Assembly: GCA_016169945.1 (NCBI GenBank)
Contig: JADLSH010000369.1
Span: 6,962,001 to 7,026,000 of the forward strand
DNA from: Trachythela sp. YZ-2020
Lineage: Eukaryota > Cnidaria > Anthozoa > Malacalcyonacea > Clavulariidae
DNA length: 64,000 bases
Direction of reading: 5' to 3'
The translations under genes and the position numbers were made by a program. A model generated the notes under the pieces. That model did not search any database. It worked only from the letters and a program-made list of their open reading frames with translations, and was not told the DNA's origin. The first letter of the stretch is position 1. Each line of letters starts with the position of its first letter. Positions 48,301 through 54,223 of this stretch are shown piece by piece.

Positions 48301-51300
48301 TCAAACGAAAGCATAAAGCAAATAAAAGGATTTGAATGATACATTGAAAAACACTGAATCTTCTTTGAGGACTCACACTGTTCTTCATGTCTTTCCTGAC
48401 AAGACGATTAAAACTTCTCAACAGTTCATGAACATGAGATGGGATAACAGACAATTTACAACAGGTAATACACAAATCCTCCAATCTGGAATGTAGTTGC
48501 ACACTCTCGTGAAGCTGACCATCAAGTAATGTAACGACTTTGCTTAAAAGACTCAGTAGAAAGATTTGTCCTTCCCGTCTTTCAGACGAGCCAGTTACTT
48601 CAACCTGAAACTGCTTTCCTGCTTGCAAACCACGTTCGATGATAACACGTACGTCTTGTTTAGCAACAGCTAACAAATCAATGGAGTTTTCTCTCAAAGA
48701 CAATGCAAGAAGAGCCCTCTGCTGTTTATCCATCGTCTTAGGCAGTTTAATAGCAGCATTCCATAAATGATCTGATATTTGTTTGCATAATCCTGTTGAA
48801 TCCTTATCTTGTCCTGATTTCATAGCTGTTCGTGTCATATTAACAAGAGAACGAGTAATAGGAAGTAAATGACTGACGCTGTTCTCCTTCAAGGCATTAA
48901 TGATTAGATGGAAGAACAGTTTAATAATGCCAGAAATTGAGATTTCAGATGGTAATGTTATACCACTTGTAATCAATTTCGACAACATATCGGCACCTGG
49001 AAAATAAGTGACAAAAATTATTTGCCGTACAAACCACACTATCCCCATTTCTTTTCCGCATGTTAATATAACATTTAATGAGTGATCTTGTAATCAGTTT
49101 TACCGACACAATAAATTGAGATTGAACAGTAATCATTACCAACTGCATGAATTTTAATAGCCTGGGAGATTATTAACTATACTTTGTAGTCGAATAACAA
49201 GCGGTAATAAAGCGCGGGCAAACGGCAAAATAAGTTAAATAATAATTTCTTAATGCTGTTATCTCCAAGTCTCACCCACAAATATTACCATTACGGTGTC
49301 ACTTAGACTTGCTCCAATTCTGTCTCTTAAAGGGGTTTTTATTGGGGAGTTATAAAGGATTGGGGAGTTATAAAGGATTGGGGAGTTATGAAGGATTGGG
49401 GAGTTATAAAGGATTGGGGAGTTATAAAGGATTGGGGAGTTATAAAGGATTGGGGAGTTATAAAGGATTGGGGAGTTATAAAGGATTGGGGAGTTATAAA
49501 GGATTGGGGAGTTATAAAGGCGGGCGAAAATGCGGGCGGGAGAAAATTAAGGCGGGCGGAGGGCGAGCGGGAGGCGAGAAAATTGGGAGAGGAGAGACAG
49601 TCTTGTTTCCCTTGCAGCGCGCCAAATTTACCGGTTGATTTTTCCACCGGAGGCGGGGCCAGTAACCTGCTGCTCATTCGGAAATAGATTAAATCATAGT
49701 TATGATTAAATATGCGCTGTCATAATTATGTAGCTTCAGTAGTGAGAAAATAATCACAGCTGCTTGTGTATGGAGCGACAAAATGCGGCCAGAGATATCA
49801 GCAAAGGCAAGTGGCAAGTGGCTCTGCCTACCGGGACAACTAGCTTTCGCGCCGAATTTATAATCGGATTCAAATTCCTGCAAAGGAAACAAGTCTGTCT
49901 CTCCTCTCCCAATTTTCTCCCTCCCCCCGCTACCCGCCTTAATTTCCTCCCTCCCGCATTTGCGTGAGCCCTTTATAACTCCCCAATCCTTTATAACCTA
50001 TATCTATGTTTATGAGCAACTCTAGGTGGGACTCAACAATTGCTGGAAGCTGTCTACAAGTAATTTGGTAATTACTTGGTACATGTACATCATTCATTAG
50101 ATAGCGGTTTTAATGTCATACACTAAAGTACTATGTATGTATATATACTCGTTTCCAGAGCAAGTGAGCTAAGCAGGGTCTTAGCTAGGCCGTGTTACCA
50201 CGGCCAAAAATGGAAAAACACGGCAAAGTATAGCGAACGCGGCTTGATTATTAATCTAAAGACGTGTCAAATTATAAAATACTTACAACAGACAGAATTT
50301 TCTCCTATTTATGTCGTAAGAAAGTTTGTAAAATCTAGTTTGTGGAAATTGTTAAAGTGATCCGTGATGTTTTCGATCATGTTCAGGTGGATATATGTAA
50401 TGGCAACCGTATTTGTGTCAAAATAGTCTTAACTGCCAAGAGTCCTCCCTAAAATAACTCATTGTAATGTCAGTGTGACGTATGAGCGTATGCTGGTCTT
50501 GTATTTGCTCGTAACGCGCGCATAACTGGAACCGTGCTTTTGGCTAATCTGGGAAATTGGCAGGTACATGGTCAGGAAATTTAGACACACGTCCAAACTC
50601 TAAAATCCTAGCTAAGACCCTGGAGCTAAGTCAAGTATTACTGAAGAAAATATTAGTTACTAAGATACCAGGGCGAACTTTAGGTCTTTAGACTTGGAGA
50701 ATCTATCCCCAGCTACCGGCACAGGCGGCTCTAACCTGAAATGTCAGGCGTCCTCCCGCTCAAGGAGGGCGAACTTTACGTCTTTAGACTTGGAGAATCT
50801 ATCCCCAGTTACCGGCACAGGCGGCTCTAACCTGAAATGTCAGGCGTCCTCCCGCTCAAAGGCTCTAACGTATTGCATCTCGCTCAACAGAACAGAATGT
50901 TAAATTAAATGGTTTGTGATACATGGATCGAAATTTTGAGCGAAAAACTATAAAGTACATATTATGAATTATTTAAGACCTTACCAGGAGCAGACCCTGC
51001 TTAGTTAACTTAACCAGAGAGATCATTGACAAGTGAGATCATTGAAAACATTGATGTGGCGGATTGTTCTCACTTTAGGGTTGTAAATAATAACCAGTGA
51101 GTATGTGAGTAACCAATGGACCGGTGACTGTGAGAGTAACTATATATTCAATATTTGTAGAATATTTTTTAATATATTTCAAATAATTAGTAAACAAACG
51201 GCCTCTTGAAAAACAGCATTTACGCTGAAGGGCTACCGTTTTAAATAAATTGTATAAATAAATAAATAAAAAAAAGTTGCAAAAAATGCAACTAAAGGCC

Positions 51301-54223
51301 CTGCAGCATGAATCGAATCTGCAGCGCTGTGATTCTGTTAAGGAATACACATTTATTTAAACTCTGAACTTTACTTAAACTGAGTAACAGTTAAATGAGC
51401 AGTCCAGTTTACACTCTTTGACCATTTTAGCATTTACTCAATGAAAATAGACAATGGTCACTATGGCTTGCAGCAATTTACCTTCTTTTAGAACTTTCTA
51501 GTATTTTCATTTCAACTATATGATTTGATGTTATGACAATTAAGGTCCCTTTGCATTTTAGATCTTCACAGAATGGGTCGTTCCAGAAAATATCAACACT
51601 CCAGAAAATTCCTGCTGTCCAGGGAGGGAAGGGGGTAAAATCTACTTCTGATAATAGTAAAATGTATTAGGACATCCAAAGTGGGCCAGGGTGGAGTAGG
51701 GTTAACTTCCCCATTTACTCTGTGGGGGAGTGTGGATGTTTTCTGGAATGACCCAATGCACCCACAAGTTTATCAACTACAGTATCTAGTACATATCTAT
51801 CTATCTATTTACCCTGGCCAAGATGCATTCTGTGAACAGAAATTTGAAAATATCTGGCGTGGAGTTATGACACAAAGTAGGAAACAAACTCTGAATAAAG
51901 TTCCATCTACTTCTATTCAGAGTTTGTTTCCTACTTTATTTCATGAGTTATTAAAATGAGTATTTACATGAGTAAATTAAAGTGGAAAGTTCATGTAACT
52001 GAACTAACTAGGTCATTCGCACAAAAACTTAATCTTTTAAAGTCCCTTTATTTTTTACCAATTAAGGCAAAGGCAGACTTTTACTTTAAAGTTATACTAC
52101 CCTCAATCACATATGGGCTCGTAATATGGGAATCATGAGGAAAAACCCTATTCGATGAACTAGAGCGTATACATGTACGGGCGGCCAAACTGATTTACAA
52201 GTTGGATTTGCAAACACCAACAGAGGAAGTTCTGGCTCAAACAAATTGGAAACCTCTGGAGAAGTTATACTCTCAGAGATTGTTATTTTTAGCACAAAAT
52301 TGTTATTATGGTCATTCCCCTATTCCACTACAGTCATTATTTTAAAAATATTTTAGTAATTATAATTTAAGATCGCTCTTCCAAAGCCGAAGACTGATTT
52401 TCTAAAGAAATCAATTCCGTACCAAGCAGCAGTTATATGGAACTCCCTAGATAACAATACAAGAGCAATAGATGACACTAAAAGGTTTAAACTAGTAATT
52501 AAGAAACTGTCATCATAAGCGATATAGCAACTGTAAGATATTTATTATTGTAGAATAGGATATTATAATGTAAAGTATTATTATAGTGATAGTTAAATGG
52601 TACAGTTTGTGTACAGATATGTTAACTATGTAAATGCACGACCACATCAGCTATGCTCATTGCTGTCAATTTAATCGTGTTGAAATAAATGCTTTTATTA
52701 TTATAATTATTAGTTATGATACATCTCAAGTGGCATTAGCCTTCTTTGAAGACAGATGTGTGGCAAATGGCAGAATGGCCATTATATGCCTGTAGATTTT
52801 ATTTTAATTTGTGGAGGTAGCCAATCTTTGAATGGAGCTAGACTATGCTGGTGCAGCCGTGGAGTTCTGGGGTCCACTAAGCCAGCCAGAACTAGTAGCC
52901 TAAGGACAAGAATGGGTCCTGAAACAAAACTCCAGGTGACTCAGGGGCAGTTTACGAGTTTATGTAATATTTAAGTTGATGAGTTTAGTTGATGAGTTTA
53001 TGTAATATTTAACAGCCAAATATTACATAATTTTGCTGTTTGCCACAGTGTTTCCTATGAAAAAGAATGGCTGAGAATAGTAGCACGACAGACCTCATTC
53101 TTCATTAAGTTCAAGCAATTAGGAATATAGCTAAAAAATGCTACAGTATTTTAAGTGACAAAGCAAATTGTTGACTTTCATGTTATAACTACCTAATTCG
53201 TTCACATATTTACTAGGTAATTATATTTGCACTCCCGAATGATGAAAGTAGGCTGTGATTTGAAAAATAGGCACAAGTTGGATAAAATAACGTCTGGGCA
53301 GCACAAGATTCTATTCACAGCCAGTCTGGCATACATCTGTGGCAGAAGATTGGTTTGGTTGGGGGGCTAGACAAACTTTGACCAAGGGGGGTACAGGGGC
53401 ACAGTCCCCCATAAAATTATGAAATATGGAATCTCTTAAATGGCATTTCCTGCATTCTGGGGAAGATTATATATTTAGAAACCTGGTGATTTTGCAAGAA
53501 TCTGACACCTTCAAATTAAGTTCTAGGGAGCTCCCACTCTGATCTTTTATGGGGGGGGCTTACACTCACCCAAAACAGCACATTTGTAGCAATCCTCTTG
53601 AATTTGGTTTCCATTTCCCTGTTTCTTTCCCTTGGATAAAGCTTCAACACAGTATCTTAACAATTTCATACAGAAAGCACCATACTTGCACAATTTTTCA
53701 TATTCAGTAGGCTTCTTTCCAATATATTTCAAAATATCACAGCCTAAGATTTTCTCAAAAGGGGCTGTATAATTCTGCAAAAGAATTTAGCAAATATTTA
53801 TAAAATATAGATATTTAAGGGCCGTTCAAACCATTCCAAATTATTGGATGAAAATTTTGAATGAAGTCAACGTGATCGAACATCAACAAAATGTTGCATC
53901 AAAAAATGTTGGATGATGTTGAAACAACTTAACAACATGCTAGACTGGTTTGAACGAGCCTTAAGATGGCATCCTACAGATATCTTGGGCCTTAAGATGG
54001 CATCCTACAGATACCTTGGGCCTTAAGATGGCATCCTACAGATATCTTGGGCCTTAAGATGGCATCCTACAAATATCTTGGGGCTATTTATACTAAAATT
54101 TAATAGTGAACGAAACTCGACAGTCGACATGACGACATGAATATTCAAAATACGAACCTTCAAATCTTGCAATTGCCGAGCCTCTCCCTTCAAAATCTTT
54201 TGTAGTATTCTTTCTCCCTCCAT
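15149..54223 (-). CDS. ESPL1: Separase (separin), complete 30-exon gene
   Basis: Cysteine protease that cleaves the cohesin kleisin RAD21/SCC1 to release sister chromatids; held inactive by securin and CDK1-cyclin B. Exons, 5' to 3' on the minus strand: 54158-54223, 53570-53774, 47871-48996, 47156-47405, 46549-46775, 45992-46093, 45350-45508, 44810-45032, 44119-44220, 43777-43851, 42139-42396, 41683-41827, 34451-34549, 33647-33833, 31745-33183, 31049-31259, 30399-30432, 29038-29206, 28606-28766, 27950-28105, 19922-20092, 19287-19385, 18922-18962, 18392-18446, 18136-18246, 17555-17649, 17010-17093, 15684-15792, 15526-15581, 15149-15359. Every junction is GT-AG with matching phase; the sum is 6426 nt (2141 aa), close to human separase. 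Layout: N-terminal helical repeats, disordered linker (exon 15), then the caspase-like domain with YMGHGNG and MGCSS. The first exon is the least certain. Confidence 0.92.
15526..15581 (-). CDS. ESPL1: Separase exon 29
   Basis: A 56-bp exon encoding VEGQCDARGMALNYLLSG, between the catalytic Cys and the GNLWDVTD motif. Acceptor TTTTTTCAG, donor GTGAGT. It starts in phase 0 and ends with two bases of a split Ser codon. It aligns with the helix after the catalytic Cys in other separases. Confidence 0.93.
15684..15792 (-). CDS. ESPL1: Separase exon 28: catalytic His and Cys
   Basis: A 109-bp exon carrying both members of the catalytic dyad: His in YMGHGNG (codon 15780-15782, about residue 2021) and Cys in MGCSSG (codon 15702-15704, about residue 2047). 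The 26-residue spacing matches known separases. Acceptor TTACAACAG, donor GTAAGG. The intact dyad argues for an active protease. Confidence 0.96.
15873..16030. repeat. Inverted-repeat MITE in a separase intron
   Basis: Termini TTCTTAAACTTTACTTTCCA (15873) and their near-exact complement ending at about 16030, with a shared inner word (ggattatacaaag/ctttgtataatcc). No coding capacity. Confidence 0.65.
17010..17649 (-). CDS. ESPL1: Separase exons 26-27 (start of active protease domain)
   Basis: Exon 26 (17555-17649) encodes MSRVDTRQTFYVLNPQDNLPSTEK; exon 27 (17010-17093) encodes SEKGWKGVVGRAPSTVEFKE. TFYVLNP and GWxGVVG are signature motifs of the separase family. Junctions are TC|T and AT|A split codons with GTAAGT donors. 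Confidence 0.95.
17085..17445. mobile_element. 5'-truncated copy of the 58.6-kb hAT MITE with expanded satellite
   Basis: The sequence from 'aatacaatacaaacag' to 'gatcggctcatctc' matches the full-length element at 58574-59023, but the left terminus is missing because similarity starts inside it. Near the right end a 12-bp unit (gatgttttgccg) is repeated about nine times (17328-17438) versus two in the 58.6-kb copy. Its left edge overlaps the acceptor of separase exon 27. Confidence 0.7.
17757..18070 (-). mobile_element. SINE copy B
   Basis: Minus-orientated copy of the same SINE family as 42676-43012: it shares GGTTGGTT...CCTGTGCT.CGAGGGT and a CCGGTTTTCCTCCC core, and ends in a GATA microsatellite tail at 17757-17770. 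The core resembles the V-type conserved central domain of several animal SINEs. Confidence 0.65.
18549..18782. mobile_element. TTAA-flanked MITE
   Basis: Bounded by TTAA at 18545-18548 and 18783-18786, with inverted ends AGGTGATGTAAAGTCC / GGACTTTACATGGTCT. TTAA duplication suggests a Kolobok- or piggyBac-type transposase in trans. A 'tgcgcat' word near its right end is shared with the larger TTAA element at 35307-39050. Confidence 0.75.
19654..19881. repeat. Direct repeat copy 1 flanking separase exon 21
   Basis: About 228 bp, essentially identical to 20439-20665. It includes a three-unit 'agtagctataggtaggtatag' minisatellite and a 'tattctacaataaactg' motif recurring elsewhere in the window. 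Confidence 0.85.
20439..20665. repeat. Direct repeat copy 2 flanking separase exon 21
   Basis: Second copy of the 228-bp repeat, offset 785 bp. It leads directly into the ribozyme array at 20666. Exon 21 (19922-20092) lies between the two copies. Confidence 0.85.
20686..20729 (+). ncRNA. Hammerhead ribozyme 1
   Basis: Stem I CTGCA/TGCAG, core CTGACGA, stem II GCCG-TTGAA-CGGC, core GAAA, minimal stem III in the palindrome ACATGCATGT, cleavage after C20724. A partial duplicate of the 5' core (CTGCACTGACGAG) precedes it at 20667. Confidence 0.93.
20967..21010 (+). ncRNA. Hammerhead ribozyme 2
   Basis: Same sequence as ribozyme 1; predicted cleavage after C21005. Confidence 0.93.
21249..21292 (+). 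ncRNA. Hammerhead ribozyme 3
   Basis: Same core; predicted cleavage after C21287. The preceding unit is 282 bp because of a small change near 21088. Confidence 0.93.
21530..21573 (+). ncRNA. Hammerhead ribozyme 4
   Basis: Same core; predicted cleavage after C21568. Confidence 0.93.
21811..21854 (+). ncRNA. Hammerhead ribozyme 5
   Basis: Same core; predicted cleavage after C21849. Confidence 0.93.
22092..22135 (+). ncRNA. Hammerhead ribozyme 6
   Basis: Same core; predicted cleavage after C22130. Confidence 0.93.
22370..22413 (+). ncRNA. Hammerhead ribozyme 7
   Basis: Same core; predicted cleavage after C22408. The preceding unit is 278 bp (a 3-bp deletion near 22293). Confidence 0.93.
22651..22694 (+). 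ncRNA. Hammerhead ribozyme 8 (array end)
   Basis: Same core; predicted cleavage after C22689. The following unit is cut off after ATTTGACTATA by a TA repeat. Confidence 0.93.
22769..22817 (-). ncRNA. Hammerhead ribozyme, second type, minus strand
   Basis: Mirror image of the plus-strand ribozyme in the left palindrome arm (core at 22807-22813 read on the minus strand, cleavage near 22773). This orientation is the same as separase, so it would be present in separase intron 20 RNA, though paired with the other arm unless it folds first. Confidence 0.8.
22846..22894 (+). ncRNA. Hammerhead ribozyme, second type, plus strand
   Basis: Core CTGACGA (22850-22856), stem II GTGAGGT-CTTTGA-ACCTCAC, core GAAA (22877-22880), minimal stem III in ACAATATTGT, cleavage expected after A22890 (GUA site). 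Stem I has at least four pairs (ACTC/GAGT). Every invariant core position is present. Confidence 0.85.
23095..23147. repeat. Short palindrome with CRE-like ends
   Basis: gacgtcataacgtg(g)gatacgac followed by its complement about an AAAA-like centre; both ends contain TGACGTCA-type sites. It precedes a decayed gene start at 23213 and may be an element terminus or a promoter. Confidence 0.5.
23213..23400 (+). pseudogene. Remnant of a ZMYM2/QRICH1-like (Crypton-type) N-terminus
   Basis: The ATG at 23213 opens MASSRERFANLEEAEIQKLL, then EDKDSHNTKRSTKA; after a frameshift near 23310 a second frame gives FEDYLKAKNVNFPQNSEEL. An 'xxDxxNTKkaTK' stretch followed by 'F..YL..K' is typical of the N-terminal region of tyrosine-recombinase-derived ZMYM2/QRICH1-like proteins amplified in many invertebrates. 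No catalytic part is present, as a MITE interrupts downstream. Identification is from motif memory only. Confidence 0.4.
23546..24186. mobile_element. hAT-type MITE with nested palindrome
   Basis: Ends TAGGCCCTTCCCGATTGT / ACAATCGGGAAGGGCCTA; 8-bp direct repeats GTAGATGG at 23538-23545 and 24187-24194. Many 'aaattatgct' words occur inside. A separate palindrome (about 23682-23816) sits within it, probably a later insertion. Confidence 0.85.
23682..23816. repeat. Palindrome nested in the MITE
   Basis: The arm from 'cgttatatttgcatgaag' to 'gatgtgt' and its near-perfect complement, split by about 6 bp. The arms differ by a few bases (agctttagttaacg versus cgtttactaatgct). Confidence 0.75.
25155..25730 (+). 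pseudogene. N-terminal part of a beta-propeller-like gene split by a SINE
   Basis: A frame of 191 codons. The second ATG (25179, MSALLTSILKFTIGILFKKL) is the more likely start. Residues 10-110 are predicted helical (RDQAARRLIGDPTDETFRKL, LNEIKSKLDALIRKDLLSSV), then an acidic/Ser stretch and an in-frame TACAGC microsatellite giving alternating Ala-Thr (about 25499-25545). The end (RILEGIKDLEYK) would continue naturally into KYAVNAAIMYLESLHELP at about 26098. The stop at 25728 is created by the SINE's repeated tail. This looks like one of the single-exon helical-plus-propeller genes amplified in cnidarians; function unknown. It is nested, in opposite orientation, in separase intron 20. Confidence 0.65.
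25728..26095 (-). mobile_element. tRNA-derived SINE (copy A) interrupting the gene
   Basis: Read on the minus strand it has a tRNA-like head with box A (TGGCGCAATCGTTAGAGC, 26062-26079) and box B (GGTTCAAGTCC, 26025-26035). Then comes a core with TTCTCCGGGTACTCCGGTTT like V-type SINE domains, then a unique body and a (CTTA)n tail at 25727-25739. A 17-bp duplication sits at the head (26071-26095). The insertion is in coding sequence. Confidence 0.88.
26096..27195 (+). pseudogene. C-terminal beta-propeller-like part of the SINE-split gene
   Basis: An open frame of about 365 codons starting at the SINE edge and ending TAA at 27193-27195. It begins helical (AVNAAIMYLESLHELPAMQEAF), then shows repeated blade-like segments: NIGSAAMDNKGNIIAETKEG, DSVAIDNEDNVYVITC, HLYICDNNGKLKFSFAL, ILVGHGQTVCVYTYRGNLIK, GLVALIDKNGGLFI. 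The 'xxAxDxxGNI' pattern resembles NHL/SMP-30-type propellers. No stop occurs within, so the SINE insertion is likely recent; the intact allele would encode about 560 residues. Confidence 0.65.
27205..27281. repeat. 38-bp tandem duplication
   Basis: Two copies of 'tacgaaatattgtaactg...' directly after the propeller gene stop codon. Confidence 0.8.
27581..27714. repeat. Palindrome in a separase intron
   Basis: Arms of about 60 bp (tacatggttg...gagtgagc and the complement) with a few mismatches; contains 'gaatattgctcacgagtgag'. No target duplication recognised. Confidence 0.75.
29815..29963. repeat. Imperfect palindrome in a separase intron
   Basis: Ends 'attacttcatggttggt' and 'accaaccatgaagtaat' with an inner 'ttgtgaaggatc / gatccttcacaa' pair; MITE-like. 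Confidence 0.7.
30399..30432 (-). CDS. ESPL1: Separase exon 17, 34-bp micro-exon
   Basis: Acceptor ATTATTTTTAG and donor GTAAGT bracket 34 nt encoding KEKDKQINDGE. It is required: without it exon 16 (ends phase 2) cannot join exon 18 (starts phase 0). With it the frame is restored exactly. Confidence 0.85.
30726..31043. repeat. Tandem duplication of about 160 bp beside separase exon 16
   Basis: Units 30726-30886 and 30887-31043 are about 90% alike (tgaagactgcca.tggtttggg... to ...ctgcattgtat). The second ends 4 bp from the exon 16 donor. They contain the 'cggcagattattgtaa' motif also seen at 19.7 and 20.5 kb. Confidence 0.8.
31516..31655. mobile_element. Inverted-repeat MITE in separase intron 15
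   Basis: Ends TAAGGCTCTTTTCCACTCGT and its near-perfect complement; arms of about 50 bp continue through 'accaactcgcaagctcgctgcg'. Intron 15 is 485 bp, so this element makes up nearly a third of it. Confidence 0.8.
31745..33183 (-). CDS. ESPL1: Separase exon 15: helical repeats plus disordered linker
   Basis: A 1439-bp exon, the largest of the gene. The first half is helical (FSQFTLELAELNIVLDNAEK ..., YPRLLSNVQAGLDMVQWAQG). The second half is Lys/Arg/Ser-rich and low complexity, as expected for the unstructured linker between the superhelix and the protease domain. It includes DSETQR at 31887-31904, matching the (S/D)xExxR separase cleavage consensus. The phase requires the acceptor TTTTTAG at 33184-33185 rather than the nearby TTCACAG. 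Confidence 0.92.
34635..34868. repeat. Tandem repeat, 58-59 bp x 4
   Basis: Four units beginning 'gaaacttggatgaaataagg' in the intron upstream of exon 13; differences are single bases (gcatc/ccatc). Confidence 0.9.
35400..35654 (+). CDS. Small basic ORF in the TTAA element
   Basis: The frame has no ATG near the element start; an overlapping frame begins MEEGESHPEM at about 35437, so a frameshift may separate the true start from the conserved-looking part (EDKKAKRKKYLAGRDATKIC, then LYQEQFMRWRQLKDELKVKS). The latter looks like a short DNA- or protein-binding helix segment. Function unknown. Confidence 0.4.
   Translation: MHFACDYVFKKQHGGRRKPSRNVVSGEIEGISVVSNEDKKAKRKKYLAGRDATKICLYQEQFMRWRQLKDELKVKSQDGQRISS
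37638..38114 (-). pseudogene. P2X7 C-terminal-like domain, frameshifted
   Basis: Contains NPLFNQLVLDANVLDIAMRY ... [30 protein letters not shown], strongly reminiscent of the cytoplasmic 'ballast' domain of P2X7 receptors (xYRHxAYRQFxxWxxGxLGRxxRxVIPxC). Here it is free-standing, with no channel segments. A 21-bp tandem duplication repeats REDIAMRY (37862-37910). A 7-bp duplication near 37712 shifts the frame so that the expected ending (PSPNGVYTGF-like) is lost. Such free-standing copies are common in cnidarian genomes; their role is unknown. Confidence 0.7.
38363..38859 (-). pseudogene. Cys-containing N-terminal region of the P2X7-like cargo gene
   Basis: Two overlapping minus-strand frames carry complementary parts: MDESRSTVDEIERSQIEDIA ... 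CSCHGKGQYC in one, then SPEPSAKQARGRVHAVREKL ... TPKKRLLTHEQHLQ in the other. This suggests one gene broken by a frameshift near 38640-38690. The second frame ends at a GT donor (about 38408), consistent with splicing toward 38114. No enzyme motif is seen. Confidence 0.45.
39795..39971. repeat. Inverted-repeat insert inside the 2.3-kb element
   Basis: Ends 'gttacagacgagcaagtttt' and complement near 39952-39971; arms of about 50 bp around a short centre. Confidence 0.7.
40543..41327 (-). pseudogene. ZAD-like zinc-finger gene carried by the 2.3-kb element (two exons)
   Basis: Exon A 40913-41327 starts MAQLKETPKRIYGKL and has CRLCC ... NLYNKANVKLLAFAEAVYGE followed, in the next frame, by LPRLVCRPGERRLDNSGKF. 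The CxxC ... CxxC layout is ZAD-like, but the last Cys is Gly here. One extra base near 41160 breaks the frame, and exon A has 415 bp instead of a multiple of three. Donor GTATGT. Exon B 40543-40752 (acceptor CACTACAG) is in frame: VVNDPVSKTASYDSVPFTDV ... ISWTSILYSIQNSI, 69 codons plus TGA. Probably a decayed copy of a gene family that moves with this transposon; the role is unknown. Confidence 0.6.
42676..43012 (-). mobile_element. SINE copy C
   Basis: Minus-strand copy sharing the head (GGGAAGCACGGTTGGC...), the GGTTGGTTCTCTCCTGTGCT block and the CTCCGGGTACTCCGGTTTTC core with copies A/B. It is preceded (genomically followed) by a microsatellite. A tRNA origin of its head is possible but the boxes are weaker than in copy A. 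Confidence 0.65.
43010..43140. repeat. TACATTATTATTAG-type microsatellite
   Basis: About eight copies of 'tacattattattag' grading into ATT/ATC repeats to about 43190. Confidence 0.9.
44604..44748. repeat. Inverted repeat in a separase intron
   Basis: 'aaatagataacattttgcc' and 'ggcaaaatgttatctattt' about 105 bp apart; likely MITE termini. Confidence 0.6.
47483..47567. repeat. 20-bp tandem repeat x 4
   Basis: Four copies of 'tatagctgccggttattaaa' with T/A variants in intron 3. Confidence 0.9.
47871..48996 (-). CDS. ESPL1: Separase exon 3: N-terminal helical repeat region
   Basis: A 1126-bp exon encoding about 375 residues of alternating amphipathic helices (for example SGIIKLFFHLIINALKENS and AMLYLISTVVLKILNTG), consistent with the separase HEAT/TPR-like superhelix that binds securin. 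Acceptor TATTTTCCAG, donor GTAAAA; both phases agree with exons 2 and 4. Assignment to separase rests on phase continuity and placement, as this region is poorly conserved. Confidence 0.85.
49326..49997. mobile_element. Fold-back element with terminal 18-bp satellite
   Basis: The left arm has about ten copies of 'ggagttataaaggattgg', then 'gcgggcgaaaatgcgggc...gagaggagagacag'. The right arm (about 49885-49997) is the inverse with only two satellite copies. Arms exceed 100 bp. GC-rich arms stand out from the AT-rich surroundings. The reading frames through the satellite are by-products. Confidence 0.75.
50174..50622. mobile_element. hAT-type MITE
   Basis: Ends CAGGGTCTTAGCTAGG / CCTAGCTAAGACCCTG; 8-bp direct repeats GAGCTAAG at 50166-50173 and 50623-50630. 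Confidence 0.9.
50671..50862. repeat. 96-bp tandem duplication
   Basis: Two copies of 'gggcgaacttta(g/c)gtctttag...cgtcctcccgctcaa', nearly identical. Confidence 0.85.
51575..51754. mobile_element. MITE, family shared with 57573-57699
   Basis: Ends GGGTCGTTCCAGAAAA / TTTTCTGGAATGACCC; inner 'ctgctgtcc(a/g)g.gagg' and 'ggtaaaatc.acttctgataat' words are common to both copies. Confidence 0.75.
51866..51937. repeat. Short palindrome beside the LINE fragment
   Basis: 'aaagtaggaaacaaactctg' and its complement around 'aataaagttccatctacttctatt'. Confidence 0.75.
51956..52519 (+). pseudogene. LINE (non-LTR retrotransposon) ORF2 C-terminal fragment
   Basis: The translation resembles the region after the reverse transcriptase in non-LTR elements: KAKADFYFKVILPSITYGLV, then LFDELERIHVRAAKLIYKL, TPTEEVLAQTNWKPLEKLYS and SIPYQAAVIWNSL. 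There is a TGA near 52136 and at least one frameshift near 52345-52385. Only the 3' part is present, as expected of a 5'-truncated insertion. A host role is unlikely. Confidence 0.8.
53959..54082. repeat. 31-bp tandem repeat x 4 in separase intron 1
   Basis: Four copies of 'ccttaagatggcatcctaca' plus 11 bp, in the first separase intron. Confidence 0.9.

Larger units (their letters stand above)
48997..53569. other. Separase intron 2, filled with repeats
   Basis: 4.6 kb with no host coding sequence. It contains a fold-back element (49326-49997), a hAT MITE (50174-50622), a 96-bp tandem duplication (50671-50862), a MITE (51575-51754), a palindrome (51866-51937) and a LINE fragment (51956-52519). 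Confidence 0.75.

Noticed and set aside
49309..49687. Overlapping ORFs with GLGSYK or FITPQS repeats
   Set aside because: All derive from the 18-bp satellite read in different frames.
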